Origin: Whitmania pigra
Lineage: Eukaryota; Annelida; Clitellata; Hirudinida; Haemopidae
NCBI GenBank assembly: GCA_021613335.1
Contig: JAJTWR010000353.1
Span: forward strand, 291,501 to 355,500
Length of the DNA: 64,000 bases
Direction: 5' to 3'
Every line of letters starts with the position of its first letter. The stretch's first letter is position 1. Below the pieces are notes generated by a model that saw only the letters and a list, made by a program, of their open reading frames with translations, searched no databases and was not told the DNA's origin. A program made the translations under genes and the position numbers. This document shows positions 1 to 9,643 of this stretch, one piece after another.

Positions 1-732
1 TTTGAGATGTGCTCTGCTCAGATGAAAGCGACACTCTTCAATGAATTGTCGCCTCAAGCAAGTCACTTTACTCAGTGAATGAAACCGTCTTAAATTATGA
101 GGTGTGATCTTTATTTCTAATATGCTTTCAGGCGAAAGAATATATAAAAGTTGTGAAAAACTGGAGAAACACAATAAGGTGGACAAAGTTCGAGTACCGT
201 CCAGATAGTTATTTAATTTCTCTACTAGTCATTAAAGCTACTCAGGAAACCAACGAGTTAGTTTTATTATTTCGCCAGATGTAATCGTTGTAGAAATAAT
301 TTAGATAAAGAATACTTATTCCATCCTAGAAGCAACCTGTTATCTGTGTTGCAAAGAGTCTCCCACTATCTCAACCAACCAGAGTTATGGTAGTGTGATT
401 ACTATTTTGTATCATAAATCTATAAGAAATAATTTTATTACATGTTACATTTACCAACAGATAATGTCTATTTAATCTTAATTAAAGATGCGAAATTTAA
501 GCCTAGTGTCATAACTGAATTATGTCGTAAATTAAGCACTTTTTGTCGAAGGATTGCTTGGGATAGATTTTACGACAGAGAAACGGCAAAGAAATTCATA
601 TTTGAACCTCCAACTCCTTTGGTGCAAGATCCAACCAACCCAGCAATCAATGTCGCGAGCAGATTAAAGTATTGGGGACAGTTCAGAATGGAATATATGA
701 ATTGGATGGATTTTCTGAAGATTACGAATTAG
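1..732 (+). CDS. OAS-like (2'-5' oligoadenylate synthase family) C-terminal exons, partial at the left edge
   Basis: Only the 3' part of the gene is inside the window. One exon after an acceptor near 132 reads AKEYIKVVKNW followed by RPDSYLISLLVIKA, which resembles the OAS stretch around VKHW...LPPQYALELLTVYAWE. The last exon starts after the acceptor at 459-460 and contains PLVQDPTNPAINVA and YWGQF, like the OAS C-terminal LVLDPADPTNNVA...W motif, then stops at 730-732. Known family role: synthesis of 2'-5' linked oligoadenylates, or in some animals an inactive relative. The catalytic NTase half lies upstream of the window, so activity cannot be judged. I could not find a donor that joins the two exons cleanly in frame, so the structure is approximate. 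Another nucleotidyltransferase of the same fold is possible. Confidence 0.5.
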
Positions 733-1262
733 AACAATCAAACTGAATCAAAATGAATTGTTTTGTCTTTGAATTAATTAGTATGCAATTATTTTACCTC
801 TAAGGATTCGTAAAGCCAATCACAGTAAACAATCTCGCTCAGATAAATGCCCCATGGGTCGATTAACTTCCTTGAATCACTAAGTCAAATTAGAAAAAAA
901 ATTATAATAGATTTTGACATAGGATCTCATTTGTAAGTATAGCGACATTTATTAGCCTTGATAATAAAATAAATTGACATCTAGACATTGATATATCCAC
1001 AATTGTGCAAATTCCAGACTTCTTTCGTCCGCGTAGATCAACAGATCAATATTATATGAGTAATTAAATATATTTGATCTAAACAATAATAAAAATGTAT
1101 TAATTTATTTGCATTGTGCATTTTTAAATTTTTAAAAGTAAGGACGTTACGTTGCGTTTCAGGTCTTTGGTAGGTTTTGCTGTACAAGCTTTATTTGTGT
1201 TGCCTGGTCTTCCGTCGACGATTGGTTCATTCTTTTCTCACTATTACTTTTCGCCATCTATC
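733..1262. other. Intergenic, with the likely PSMD3 promoter and 5' UTR
   Basis: AT-rich sequence between the OAS-like stop and the PSMD3 start. An inverted CCAAT box (ATTGG) lies near 1220, about 40 bases before the PSMD3 ATG. No other gene is seen. Confidence 0.5.
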
Positions 1263-4168
1263 ATGACGAAAGAAGATATCAAGGATGTTGAAATGAAGGA
1301 TGCTGAAAACAAGGATGAAGTTTTGGAGGGGTCAAAGAAAGATGTTGATTCCCTGGTTTTAGAAGGTGCACAGTCATTCACATACCGATCGCTGATATTT
1401 TGAATAATTTCATGCTGAAGTTTAAATAGTGCTTACATCCAGTGGAACATATGCTAATACAGTGCTTTTGTGTAGAAGTTTTGGCAGATTAAGTTTTTAA
1501 ATTGCCACATTGTCTGCTTTGTTTAGCTTCTTAGATTTTGTTTATGTGGGAACACTGGTATTGTTAATAGCTACCACTGGTATTTTGTTGCCACCACAAA
1601 AATTGTTTCAGTTCTTATTGAACACCTTGTGGGTGTCCTTGCTAATCATGTGAAGTTATTCAAATGCTTAAATTCAAAAACTATGAATTTAAACAAACAT
1701 GCTATGAACATTATTGACACTCATTTCATGATTTATTTCTAAATTATTATTGAAAGTTTAGGCTTGAGATGAGATGACCAAATAATTGAGATGCTTTAAT
1801 TGCAATCAGAAAATTAAATGACAATTCCATATCAATCTTACATTAGTTGTTATAATATCAGACCTCAAGCAGTATGTCCGCCTCATTGAGAAGGCAGTGA
1901 GCATGAAAGAGCCAAGGTTTATGTCAAGAACTTTGAGAGCCCTTGTCACGCTCAGGAAGAGGCTGACTTCCAGTATCCTCAGGAAAGCTGTTATTGGATA
2001 CTTCCTACCAGCAGGTCCCAATTCTGGGAAATGTTCGTTGTTGGACTTCCTTGAAGAGGTAGGATTAGAATTTTTATTGGTATTATAATTATTGGTTTCA
2101 GTTGAAAATTACAATATTTGCTTTTGTTAAGCCCATGGATGGCTTTGAAAAAGGACAGAGTTTTAGGCCAAGGACTGGAAAAGCTGTGTCTGGTCCTCTG
2201 TTGGTGGAGACTGATGTTTACTTGCATCTTCTTGTTCTCATCTTTTTGCTTGACCAGGAGAAACACAGATATGTTGGTTACTTTTATAAATGTTGACCTT
2301 TGATCTTGTAACCTTAATGAATATCATTATTTTGATAGGCTTTGGATTGTGCTAACCAACTGATGGACAAAATAAGTTCTCAAAACAGAAGAACGCTCGA
2401 CATGCTGGCTTCCAAGTGTTACTTTTATTATGCACGAGCATATGAAGTCACCAGCCAGTTGGATAAGATTCGCAGGTAAATGTTTTTAAAATCTTTTGGT
2501 CAACTTTAATCTCACCTCTCTAACTGATCTTATCTCAAAATCTATTCCATTCTTTTAAGCACCCTTCATGCCCGCCTGTGCACGTGCACCCTGAAGTCGG
2601 ATTTTGAGGGTCAGGCCACCCTCCTGAATCTCCTCCTGAGGAACTACTTGCATTACAATCTCTATGACCAGGCTGCCAAACTCATTGCCAAGATCAGTTT
2701 TCCTGAAACTGCCTCAAATAATGAGTGGGCTAGATTTCTCTATTACACAGGTAAACGTTTTATTCGGCATCAATCGTGAAGCAATCCTTGAGTAACAAAG
2801 TAGTTTGGTTTTGTATTTGCATTGTTTAGCCAATTGCTTTTTAATGGTCGAAATGTTTATGTAGCATCCACATCTGAGGTACACGCTAGGTTCCTATAAG
2901 ATGCCCGTTATTTCATACCACTGCTTCGCGCAAAGATGGTGAAAAGAGTTATGCATGTTATTAAACTCGACGACGTTTCAGGTTGCATAAAGGCCATCCA
3001 GTTAGATTATTCCTCTGCGCACAGAGACCTCATGCAAGCTCTGAGAAAGGCACCTCAGCATACTGCCGTCGGTTTCAAACAAATTGTAAGCGAATTTACA
3101 TTTCCATGTTAACATTGTTATTGCACCTTAACAATTAATAATGACCAATATTGCATAATTTAGGTGCAAAAATTTGCCATCACCGTAGAATTGCTTCTTG
3201 GGGACATTCCTGACAAAGCAATTTTCAGGCAGCCTTCCCTGAGGAAGACTCTTCAGCCATACTTTCAACTGACTCAAGGTATGAGCATTTCTTTATTTGA
3301 TGTTGCAGCCATTAGTTGAAAATATATACATTAATATGTTCAGAATGTGTAATCTAAATGCTTTCTAATGATTTTGGTGCAGCTGTTCGTACTGGAAACT
3401 TGGCAAACTTCAACCAGGTGCTTGAGAAGTTCAAGAGCAATTTTGAACAGGATGGAACTTACACTCTCATAGTGAGACTCAGACATAATGTCATCAAGAC
3501 CGGTGTCAGGATCATCAGTCAGTCCTATTCTCGCATATCACTTGCTGATATTGCGAAAAAGTTGTTGCTCGGCAGCTCTGAAGATGCCGAATTTATTGTT
3601 GCTAAGGTATTAATTGTAACAAAATGATTATTTAAATGTCATTGTATTTGATTACTACCTCTACAAAGCATTTGATTGCACTTAAAAGTTTAGATATTGT
3701 CCTTAATTATGTACTTGATTATGTTTTTTTTCTTGCAGGCCATACGCGACGGTGTAATAGAGGCGACTATTGATCACGATAAACGTTACATGCAGTCCAA
3801 AGAAAATCCAGATGTTTACAGTACCAAGGAACCAATGGGTGCTCTGCATCAAAGGATAACCTTTTGTTTAAACATTCATAACCAGTCTGTTAAGGTTTGT
3901 TTAGTTTTTTTATAGTGTCATGAATTGCCAGCTGGGCAGTTATTGAATTGCAATTAATTTGCTTAATAGGCCATGAGATTTCCACCTAAGTCCTACAACA
4001 AGGATTTGGAGACAGCTGAGGTTAGTTTGTCTTTGGTCGTGTCATCGCTCACTGGGCAATATTAATTTGAATCGTAATTAATCTAATCAACAGGAGAGGC
4101 GTGAAAGAGAGCAACAGGAGCTTGAGAGTGCAAAGGAAATTGCTGAAGAGGAATTTGATGATTTTTAG
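1263..4168 (+). CDS. PSMD3: 26S proteasome non-ATPase regulatory subunit 3 (PSMD3/Rpn3)
   Basis: Scaffold subunit of the proteasome lid (PCI family) in cytosol and nucleus. Ten exons join in frame to 450 codons: 1263-1365, 1862-2058, 2339-2475, 2560-2750, 2982-3085, 3164-3278, 3383-3606, 3739-3894, 3970-4020, 4094-4168. The start is the ATG at 1263 because DVEMK follows as in other animal PSMD3; upstream there is only an in-frame TTG. Landmarks are [25 protein letters not shown], the PCI-domain segment from about codon 283 (AVRTGNL...[13 protein letters not shown]), [14 protein letters not shown] and an acidic end EEEFDDF. It is shorter than human PSMD3 (534 residues), mainly at the poorly conserved N-terminus. 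An AATAAA lies at 4240-4245. Identification is firm; the N-terminal exon is the least certain part. Confidence 0.97.
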
Positions 4169-4655
4169 ATGAATATTTGATTTAATAATTCGAACTATTA
4201 CGAATTTACCTGTCTCCATAGTTTGATATGCTTGTTAAGAATAAACTTCAAAGTTGTTCAGAATTATATTTTTATTTGCCATTTTCGGTAAAGGTCTCAA
4301 TTACGATTGAATGCTGGTCTAAAATTGGGTTAAAATGGGTTTACTGTGAATGAGCCAACTGTCCTTTGATATGGGTCTGTCATAAGTTCCAGGTTATGCG
4401 GGCATGAGTGTGCTCATGAGTGACAGACACCGCAGACTTTGCAATTAATAGGTTATGATTGTTTTGAACCTTTATTGTATTATTTAAAACAAATTATGGT
4501 AGGAGCATGCAATTATAATTACGCTTAAATTATTGTAATTTGTTAAGCGCTTTGTAAATCAGCTGTTGCAACATAGGTCGAGGTTGTGTTTGTGTCATAA
4601 GTGAAGCCGTAAATAGTTAAATAGATTCGGCTGTTGAGGTCGTTGTGGTAAGGAA
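4169..4655. other. PSMD3 3' UTR and R3HDM4-like 5' region
   Basis: Contains the PSMD3 polyadenylation signal AATAAA at 4240-4245 and then AT-rich spacer up to the next same-strand gene. No ORF or repeat of note. Confidence 0.5.
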
Positions 4656-5465
4656 ATGGGTGTCCTTGATATCGAGTTGTTAGATAAGAGCTCTGGGGGC
4701 CTGAGTCTAAAATTTTCGAATATCGACCGATCCGGAGATGTGAACGATAACTGTACCAAACAGACTTTTCGTAAAAGAAAAAATTTCAAAAGATCTCAAC
4801 ATCATTTTATTCCTAGGGAAAGTCGAAGAAGTCTTCCAGGAAGGAGACCAGCCAGGAGGCGAGAAAATTTGCAATTTTTGCTGTCCTTGGTTGATGGGTA
4901 CGAATTTGACGAAGATGGAAACGTCGATTTATGCGATCTGATTGATAAGACTGCATCAGCTTTTACTGAATTATTTTTAGAGGATGAAAAAATGGCAGCA
5001 TGGCAAGCTTTTGCTTGTTCAGATGAAGATCAGCAGAATGAATTCTTAAGGAGTGCCTCAGTCCCCCAAACTGAGAAAAGGGGCAGGTTGAACAACCAGA
5101 CGAATGATGGTTTGCCAAATTCTGAACCAAATTGCTTAAAACAGTGTCAATGTGCATTCTCTAAAATCAGCTGCAAACTCAGGCATTTCTTGAGCCGTAA
5201 GCATGTTCCAAAGGGGGATTTGTCGAAGATCGAGGAAGATCTGATCGAATTCTTTGTTACGACTCCAAACTCAATTTACACAGCTAACCTTCCTTGCAGC
5301 TTTCAAAGGATGCTCACTCATGCTGTGAGTCAATACCTGGATTTGGAGGCTAAGACCTTCAACCACACTCAGGGAACCAAAGAAATTCATGTTGGGTCAA
5401 AAAGCAAGGGATTCAAGCATCCTGGCATGATGCTTGTCGACTATCTGGATCTTGTTAAGTTATAA
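4656..5465 (+). CDS. R3HDM4: R3H domain-containing protein 4-like, intronless
   Basis: A single 269-codon ORF with no intron, unlike most neighbours. The middle is basic and arginine-rich (RKRKNFKRSQ, RRSLPGRRPARRR, about residues 38-70), followed by an acidic segment (YEFDEDGNVDLCDLID). The C-terminal third holds the R3H region, EFFVTTPNSIY...SFQRMLTHAVSQYLDLEA, with the Arg-x3-His signature in RMLTH. The length is close to human R3HDM4 (268 residues), and I assign it on this similarity from memory. R3H domains bind single-stranded nucleic acid, but the cell role of R3HDM4 is poorly known. AATAAA occurs at 5740-5745. The lack of introns could be ancestral or reflect an old retrocopy. Confidence 0.8.
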   Translation: MGVLDIELLDKSSGGLSLKFSNIDRSGDVNDNCTKQTFRKRKNFKRSQHHFIPRESRRSLPGRRPARRRENLQFLLSLVDGYEFDEDGNVDLCDLIDKTASAFTELFLEDEKMAAWQAFACSDEDQQNEFLRSASVPQTEKRGRLNNQTNDGLPNSEPNCLKQCQCAFSKISCKLRHFLSRKHVPKGDLSKIEEDLIEFFVTTPNSIYTANLPCSFQRMLTHAVSQYLDLEAKTFNHTQGTKEIHVGSKSKGFKHPGMMLVDYLDLVKL

Positions 5466-5886
5466 CGAGGGATAATTTTAAATTGACTATTGTTTGTGAA
5501 TATTGTTTGAGCCTAACCTAACTTTTACAGATGTTTGCTTTTATTGGTGTCTGTCATTGATTCATGTTCCTTAGCTATTTTGACATGTAGGGTTTTAGAC
5601 TTTATTCAATTTTCTTGAAAGCACAACATTCTTTTGGCTGAGGTGATGTAGCAATTTTTATTGTAAAACATAAATGAACTATAAGATGGCAGTTTGCATT
5701 TGTGTAACCTTTATTACAGCTGCAATGGTCAAATCATGAAATAAAACAAATGGCAACTCAGTTTAATATCAAGATGTGATGTTTGAGGTGACGACCAAAC
5801 AGTTGTGTATCTCCAGCGAAAATCAAAGCCTTATAGCTCTATGCGGGGGTTTTGGCAACCGTAATCCTCCCAGAGGATAGTTCTTG
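5466..5886. other. R3HDM4-like 3' UTR and convergent spacer
   Basis: AATAAA at 5740-5745 serves the plus-strand gene. TTTATT at 5710-5715 reads as AATAAA on the minus strand and lies about 170 bases past the stop of the minus-strand small ORF. A short hairpin (ATCCTC-TGG-GAGGAT) lies near 5867-5881. It does not match the histone 3' stem-loop. Confidence 0.45.
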
Positions 5887-6060
5887 TCAGCATTTACATT
5901 TCCGAGATTTTTTCTTTCGTCCACATTTGGCTCGACGTTTACTCTTTCGCTTGCCACAAGCGCTCCTTTCTCTTGCATAAGACTTCATACTTGACTTCCT
6001 TGTGCTGCAGATCGTTTCACGATGTACAGATTTCCTGGGGCAGCTCGCACCCCCACCCAT
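5887..6060 (-). CDS. Candidate small Cys/Arg/Lys-rich basic protein (protamine-like), 57 codons
   Basis: An uninterrupted minus-strand ORF from ATG at 6060 to TGA at 5887. By my count 22 of 57 residues are Lys or Arg and 6 are Cys, and the basic residues cluster at the C-terminus (CGKRKSKRRAKCGRKKKSRK, then CKC). A second in-frame ATG at 5988 would leave 33 codons of almost pure basic sequence. This is the composition of cysteine-containing protamines or sperm nuclear basic proteins, but no family motif proves it. A TTTATAG box lies about 70 bases upstream on the minus strand and an AATAAA about 170 bases past the stop. The minus strand is purine-rich here, which alone could yield Lys/Arg codons, so a chance ORF remains possible. 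Confidence 0.35.
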   Translation of the reverse strand: MGGGASCPRKSVHRETICSTRKSSMKSYARERSACGKRKSKRRAKCGRKKKSRKCKC

Positions 6061-7379
6061 ATTTTGGCAAGTTATCCTTTAATATTGAGTTTGTTTCGCC
6101 AATATTACAACGAAAAGGAGTTGTTACTATAAATGGCCCGATTGCTGTTTTCCAATTTATAGCGATCCGATAGAATCGAGCCAATGGCTAACCGCTAAGG
6201 ATTATGACATAATAGAAAATGGCTCGCTCTTTACGTCACTAGTCACAATAGACATTAAAAATGAATCTCAAGCTTTATTTTTAGTATCTTACACATAAAT
6301 AAAGTTTACATTTGACTAAATTAAGTCGAAATACTAGCGACAACATTGTGAAATGTGATCATTGGAGATGTTGATATAATGCAGCCATGATAGACTATAA
6401 CGTCAATCAGAATAAAATGTGCTTAATTTATAAAGATTATTCCTATGCAACAACTAATTTATACGCACGTACAGAACAAAATTAATGGTTTGCTAGAAAC
6501 AAATGCAGCGCTCGATTTCGGAATGTCACTGACCAAAAAATGTACATCGTTCCTTGACGTTACTTAAATTTATTTTGAAAAAGTTGTTCGCTTTTAATTT
6601 ATGATTTAATAGTAATAGTTTACAAATAATGCATATTTAGTGAAGTTTGGCTACAAATCTGGCTGTCTTATACCTTTTATAATTAATGCCATCGACGAAA
6701 TAGCAACGCTTTTAAGAATGATAAGAATGCCAGATAATTCCTTCTTTGGTCCTCATGTCCTCATGACTAAAGCATTATATTTGACAAATCCATACAATGT
6801 ATCTTATACCCAGCAAACACCTCCAGGTGGGGAGCGTGCGGTCTGAAGGCGGGTTGCCCAGTTTGCCCAGTTCAGCGGGTTACGTCCGGGCAAAGTCTCG
6901 GGATAGGTACGGGACCCGTAGGGGAAAGAAACTCATTAATAGGCCAAAGAACATATATGTGTTTGTAGTTTGTGCCTCGTAAGAACGTGGATTAACAACA
7001 AAGTAGTCTGGAATGGAAACTTTTAGAATATGCAATATTTATAATTATATTAAGCTAGCATAAGATCATCACATAATATCTTGACATTGCTGAACCAGTC
7101 ATAAACCTGATTTCGGCAATTGATGAAATAGGGTAGCACAAGTTACATTAAACATTAATTAACGCATTTTTAAAATTCAGTATTTATTGTGGAATAGGAG
7201 GAAATCATCCAAGTGAAAGATATAAATTGTCTTGGGTTTAAGAACAGATCACGTGATGTGGCAAGTTATAGTTGAAATTGAAATAAATAATACCGGAACA
7301 AATAGTAAATGGTACGATACACCTGTCGATTAAGAGTTGGTTGGCTAATTTATTTCTCGAGCTTGCAACAAGGCGGAGC
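6061..7379. other. Intergenic with a GC-rich island at about 6820-6935
   Basis: Mostly AT-rich, without a convincing gene. About 115 bases from 6820 are sharply GC-richer (GGCGGGTTGCCCAGTTTGCC, then GGGTTACGTCCGGGC). They contain short open frames only. It could be a fragment of a mobile element or a decayed exon; I do not recognise it. Confidence 0.4.
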
Positions 7380-9295
7380 ATGGATACCAGAGTGGCGATT
7401 GTGACCGGGGCTAATGCGTAACATTTTTATTTGTTACTTGTACTAATTATGATCATTTAACTTCTTTTTATGTTAAAGGGGCATTGGATTGAGTTTGGTA
7501 AAGCGACTTCTGAAAGAAACAGATTTGCATATTTGCATGGTTTGCCGAAATAAAGTGAAAGCTTACCAAGTAATAAGAACCTTGAATTCTGAATTTCCAG
7601 AGAGAATCATTGATTTAATAATTTGCGATATTGCCAAACCCCAATCAGCAATTAAAGCAGCCAGTGAAATAAAAGAAAAGTTTAGAAACTCAATTTGTAT
7701 GGACTTGTCAATCATCTCAACTAGTAAAATATTTTTATTTAGATATAAAAACGTCAGTCATATATTCTGCAATGCTGGAGTGATGTCGTACCCCATTATT
7801 GATTGGAAGTATCTGGTGACGACAATGTTTTCCAGGTTAATAACTAAATCCTGAGTGATTTTATTTTTTGGCGACTAACTATTTATAATTTCTAGAAATA
7901 TAGATAGCAAAATTTATTTGTTCAGTTCTAAGCTGCCACTAGGCAAACTCATGTATGAGATCTGAATTTGGCTTAATTTTCTGGAGTTTGAATTATGTTC
8001 TGTTATGTTTTAGATTGATATTGCTATAGAACTTTATTGCTTTTGAATTTTACTTCTTAGCAAATGTGTGGAAATGCTAACTACAGCCCATGGACTTCTA
8101 AAACAAAACAACAAAATAAATGAAGATGGCTTATCTGAGATTTTTGCAACCAATATTTTTGGGCATTTTGTTTTGGTAAATTTTTTTTAATGATAGGGTA
8201 TTAGCATGCTGTTCTGCATTATTCAAGGAAGTAGCTCTCATGTTTAAGTACATAGATCATATGTTGTGGATCTAATTATATTGGTTTTATCCTCAATTTT
8301 AGTGATTTTGTTGGAACTTTAGTTATCACAATATCATGCAGCTTAGTAGATCTTTAATATTTCTGATAAACTTGCTTAGCTTACAGAATTAGAAGACAAT
8401 ATTGGATTGAACTCCTGTGGCCAGAAGACTCAAATTATTTGGACTTCCTCTAGGAATGCAAAGAAATCATCCTTCTCCATCAATGATATCCAGCATAAAA
8501 ATGGGTTAGAATCTATGCTTATGGAAGAATGTATTGTCTACTAATTTCCAATTTAAATTTATACATTTTTAGCTTAGAGCCATATAGCTCTTCTAAGTAT
8601 GCTATTGATCTTATCAGTTACCAGATGAACCAAGAATGGAATCACAAAGCAAGTCTCTTTGACTTTTGATCATGTTCATTCACAATACTCTTAATAGTTA
8701 TTGAAGGCTATAACACATTAGTATTCACAATCACATGATGCATTTCCAGGGTATCTATTCACATACCCTTTGCCCAGGTTTGGTCATGACCAATATGGCC
8801 AACGGGATATTGGCCTCATGGATATGGTACTTCATTGTGCCCTTCTTGCTACTGGTTAGTAGTCCATGTAACTGTTGTTTCTACCATAAACTTGGTAAAA
8901 CGTTAGTCATGAGCAACGCTGCCTTTCAGTTCCGCATCATCGTGCCAAGTTTGACTTTGAATCCTGACATAGCCTGCTACTCTCTGGTAAGGCAATTGAC
9001 CCTCTGCTATCGTGGTTATATTCTTCAAACTATTTATAACTCTTAGTTTTGGCTGGCAAATGCTGATCCTGTGCAGTTGGACCCAAAAACAAAGTATTAT
9101 TCAATGTCAACAATGTGTGGAAGGGCTTATATGGAGCAAAAAACAGTAAATGTTTTTGTAATTTGAGACTAAGTGACTTGTTCATGAATGTTCTCATAAA
9201 ATGTCCAGATGCAGTTAGACCCAGATTTATCCAAGAGAACTTGGGTGGAGCTAAAGGATATGAAGCAGTATTACAATTCACACGGGAAAATTTAA
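7380..9295 (+). CDS. HSD17B7: 3-keto-steroid reductase / 17-beta-hydroxysteroid dehydrogenase 7
   Basis: A short-chain dehydrogenase that reduces the 3-keto group of zymosterone-type intermediates in sterol synthesis at the ER membrane. Exons: 7380-7417, 7479-7835, 8061-8175, 8380-8504, 8573-8648, 8750-8854, 8930-8986, 9047-9145, 9209-9295. These give 352 codons, or 331 if 7680-7742 is a further small in-frame intron, which would match the human spacing better. Visible motifs are the NADPH loop TGANAGIG, NAGVM, the active-site serine region WTSSR and YSSSKYA with catalytic Tyr and Lys, then CPGLVMTNM. A hydrophobic stretch WIWYFIVPFLLL fits membrane contact. The intron after 8648 begins GCAAGT and looks like a GC-AG intron. 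AATAAA lies at 9461-9466. The gene is tail to tail with TCP1. Confidence 0.95.
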
Positions 9296-9643
9296 GAATG
9301 AACCAATGAACTTTATGTGGACCAACCCTGCCTTTATCATTTACGCTCATTTTGTATGCCAGTATTTTGAGATTGACTCAACTGTGGCCTTACTGAATAT
9401 ACATATCTAAATATCTTTATCCTGCTATACGTACAATTTTGCCTTATCATTTAATGACAAAATAAAAGGAAAATCTTTTTAATAACTTTGTTTCAAAAAC
9501 ACAAACATCAGATAGAAATACTTAAAAAGCAGAACACCAACAAAGACCATCGTTTAGCACAATACCAATACAATTTTGAGCCATTGGCATTTCTTTTAGG
9601 TTATCAAAATACTAAAATGATCCTAATAATATGAGGCAAATGC
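9296..9643. other. Convergent 3' UTRs of HSD17B7 and TCP1
   Basis: AATAAA at 9461-9466 fits HSD17B7. For TCP1 on the minus strand I see no perfect AATAAA; a TTTAAT (ATTAAA on the minus strand) occurs near 9450. Nothing else is evident. Confidence 0.5.

Noticed and set aside
5867..5881. A hairpin near the protamine-like ORF as a histone-type 3' end
   Set aside because: The stem and loop do not match the histone consensus and no purine-rich downstream element is seen.
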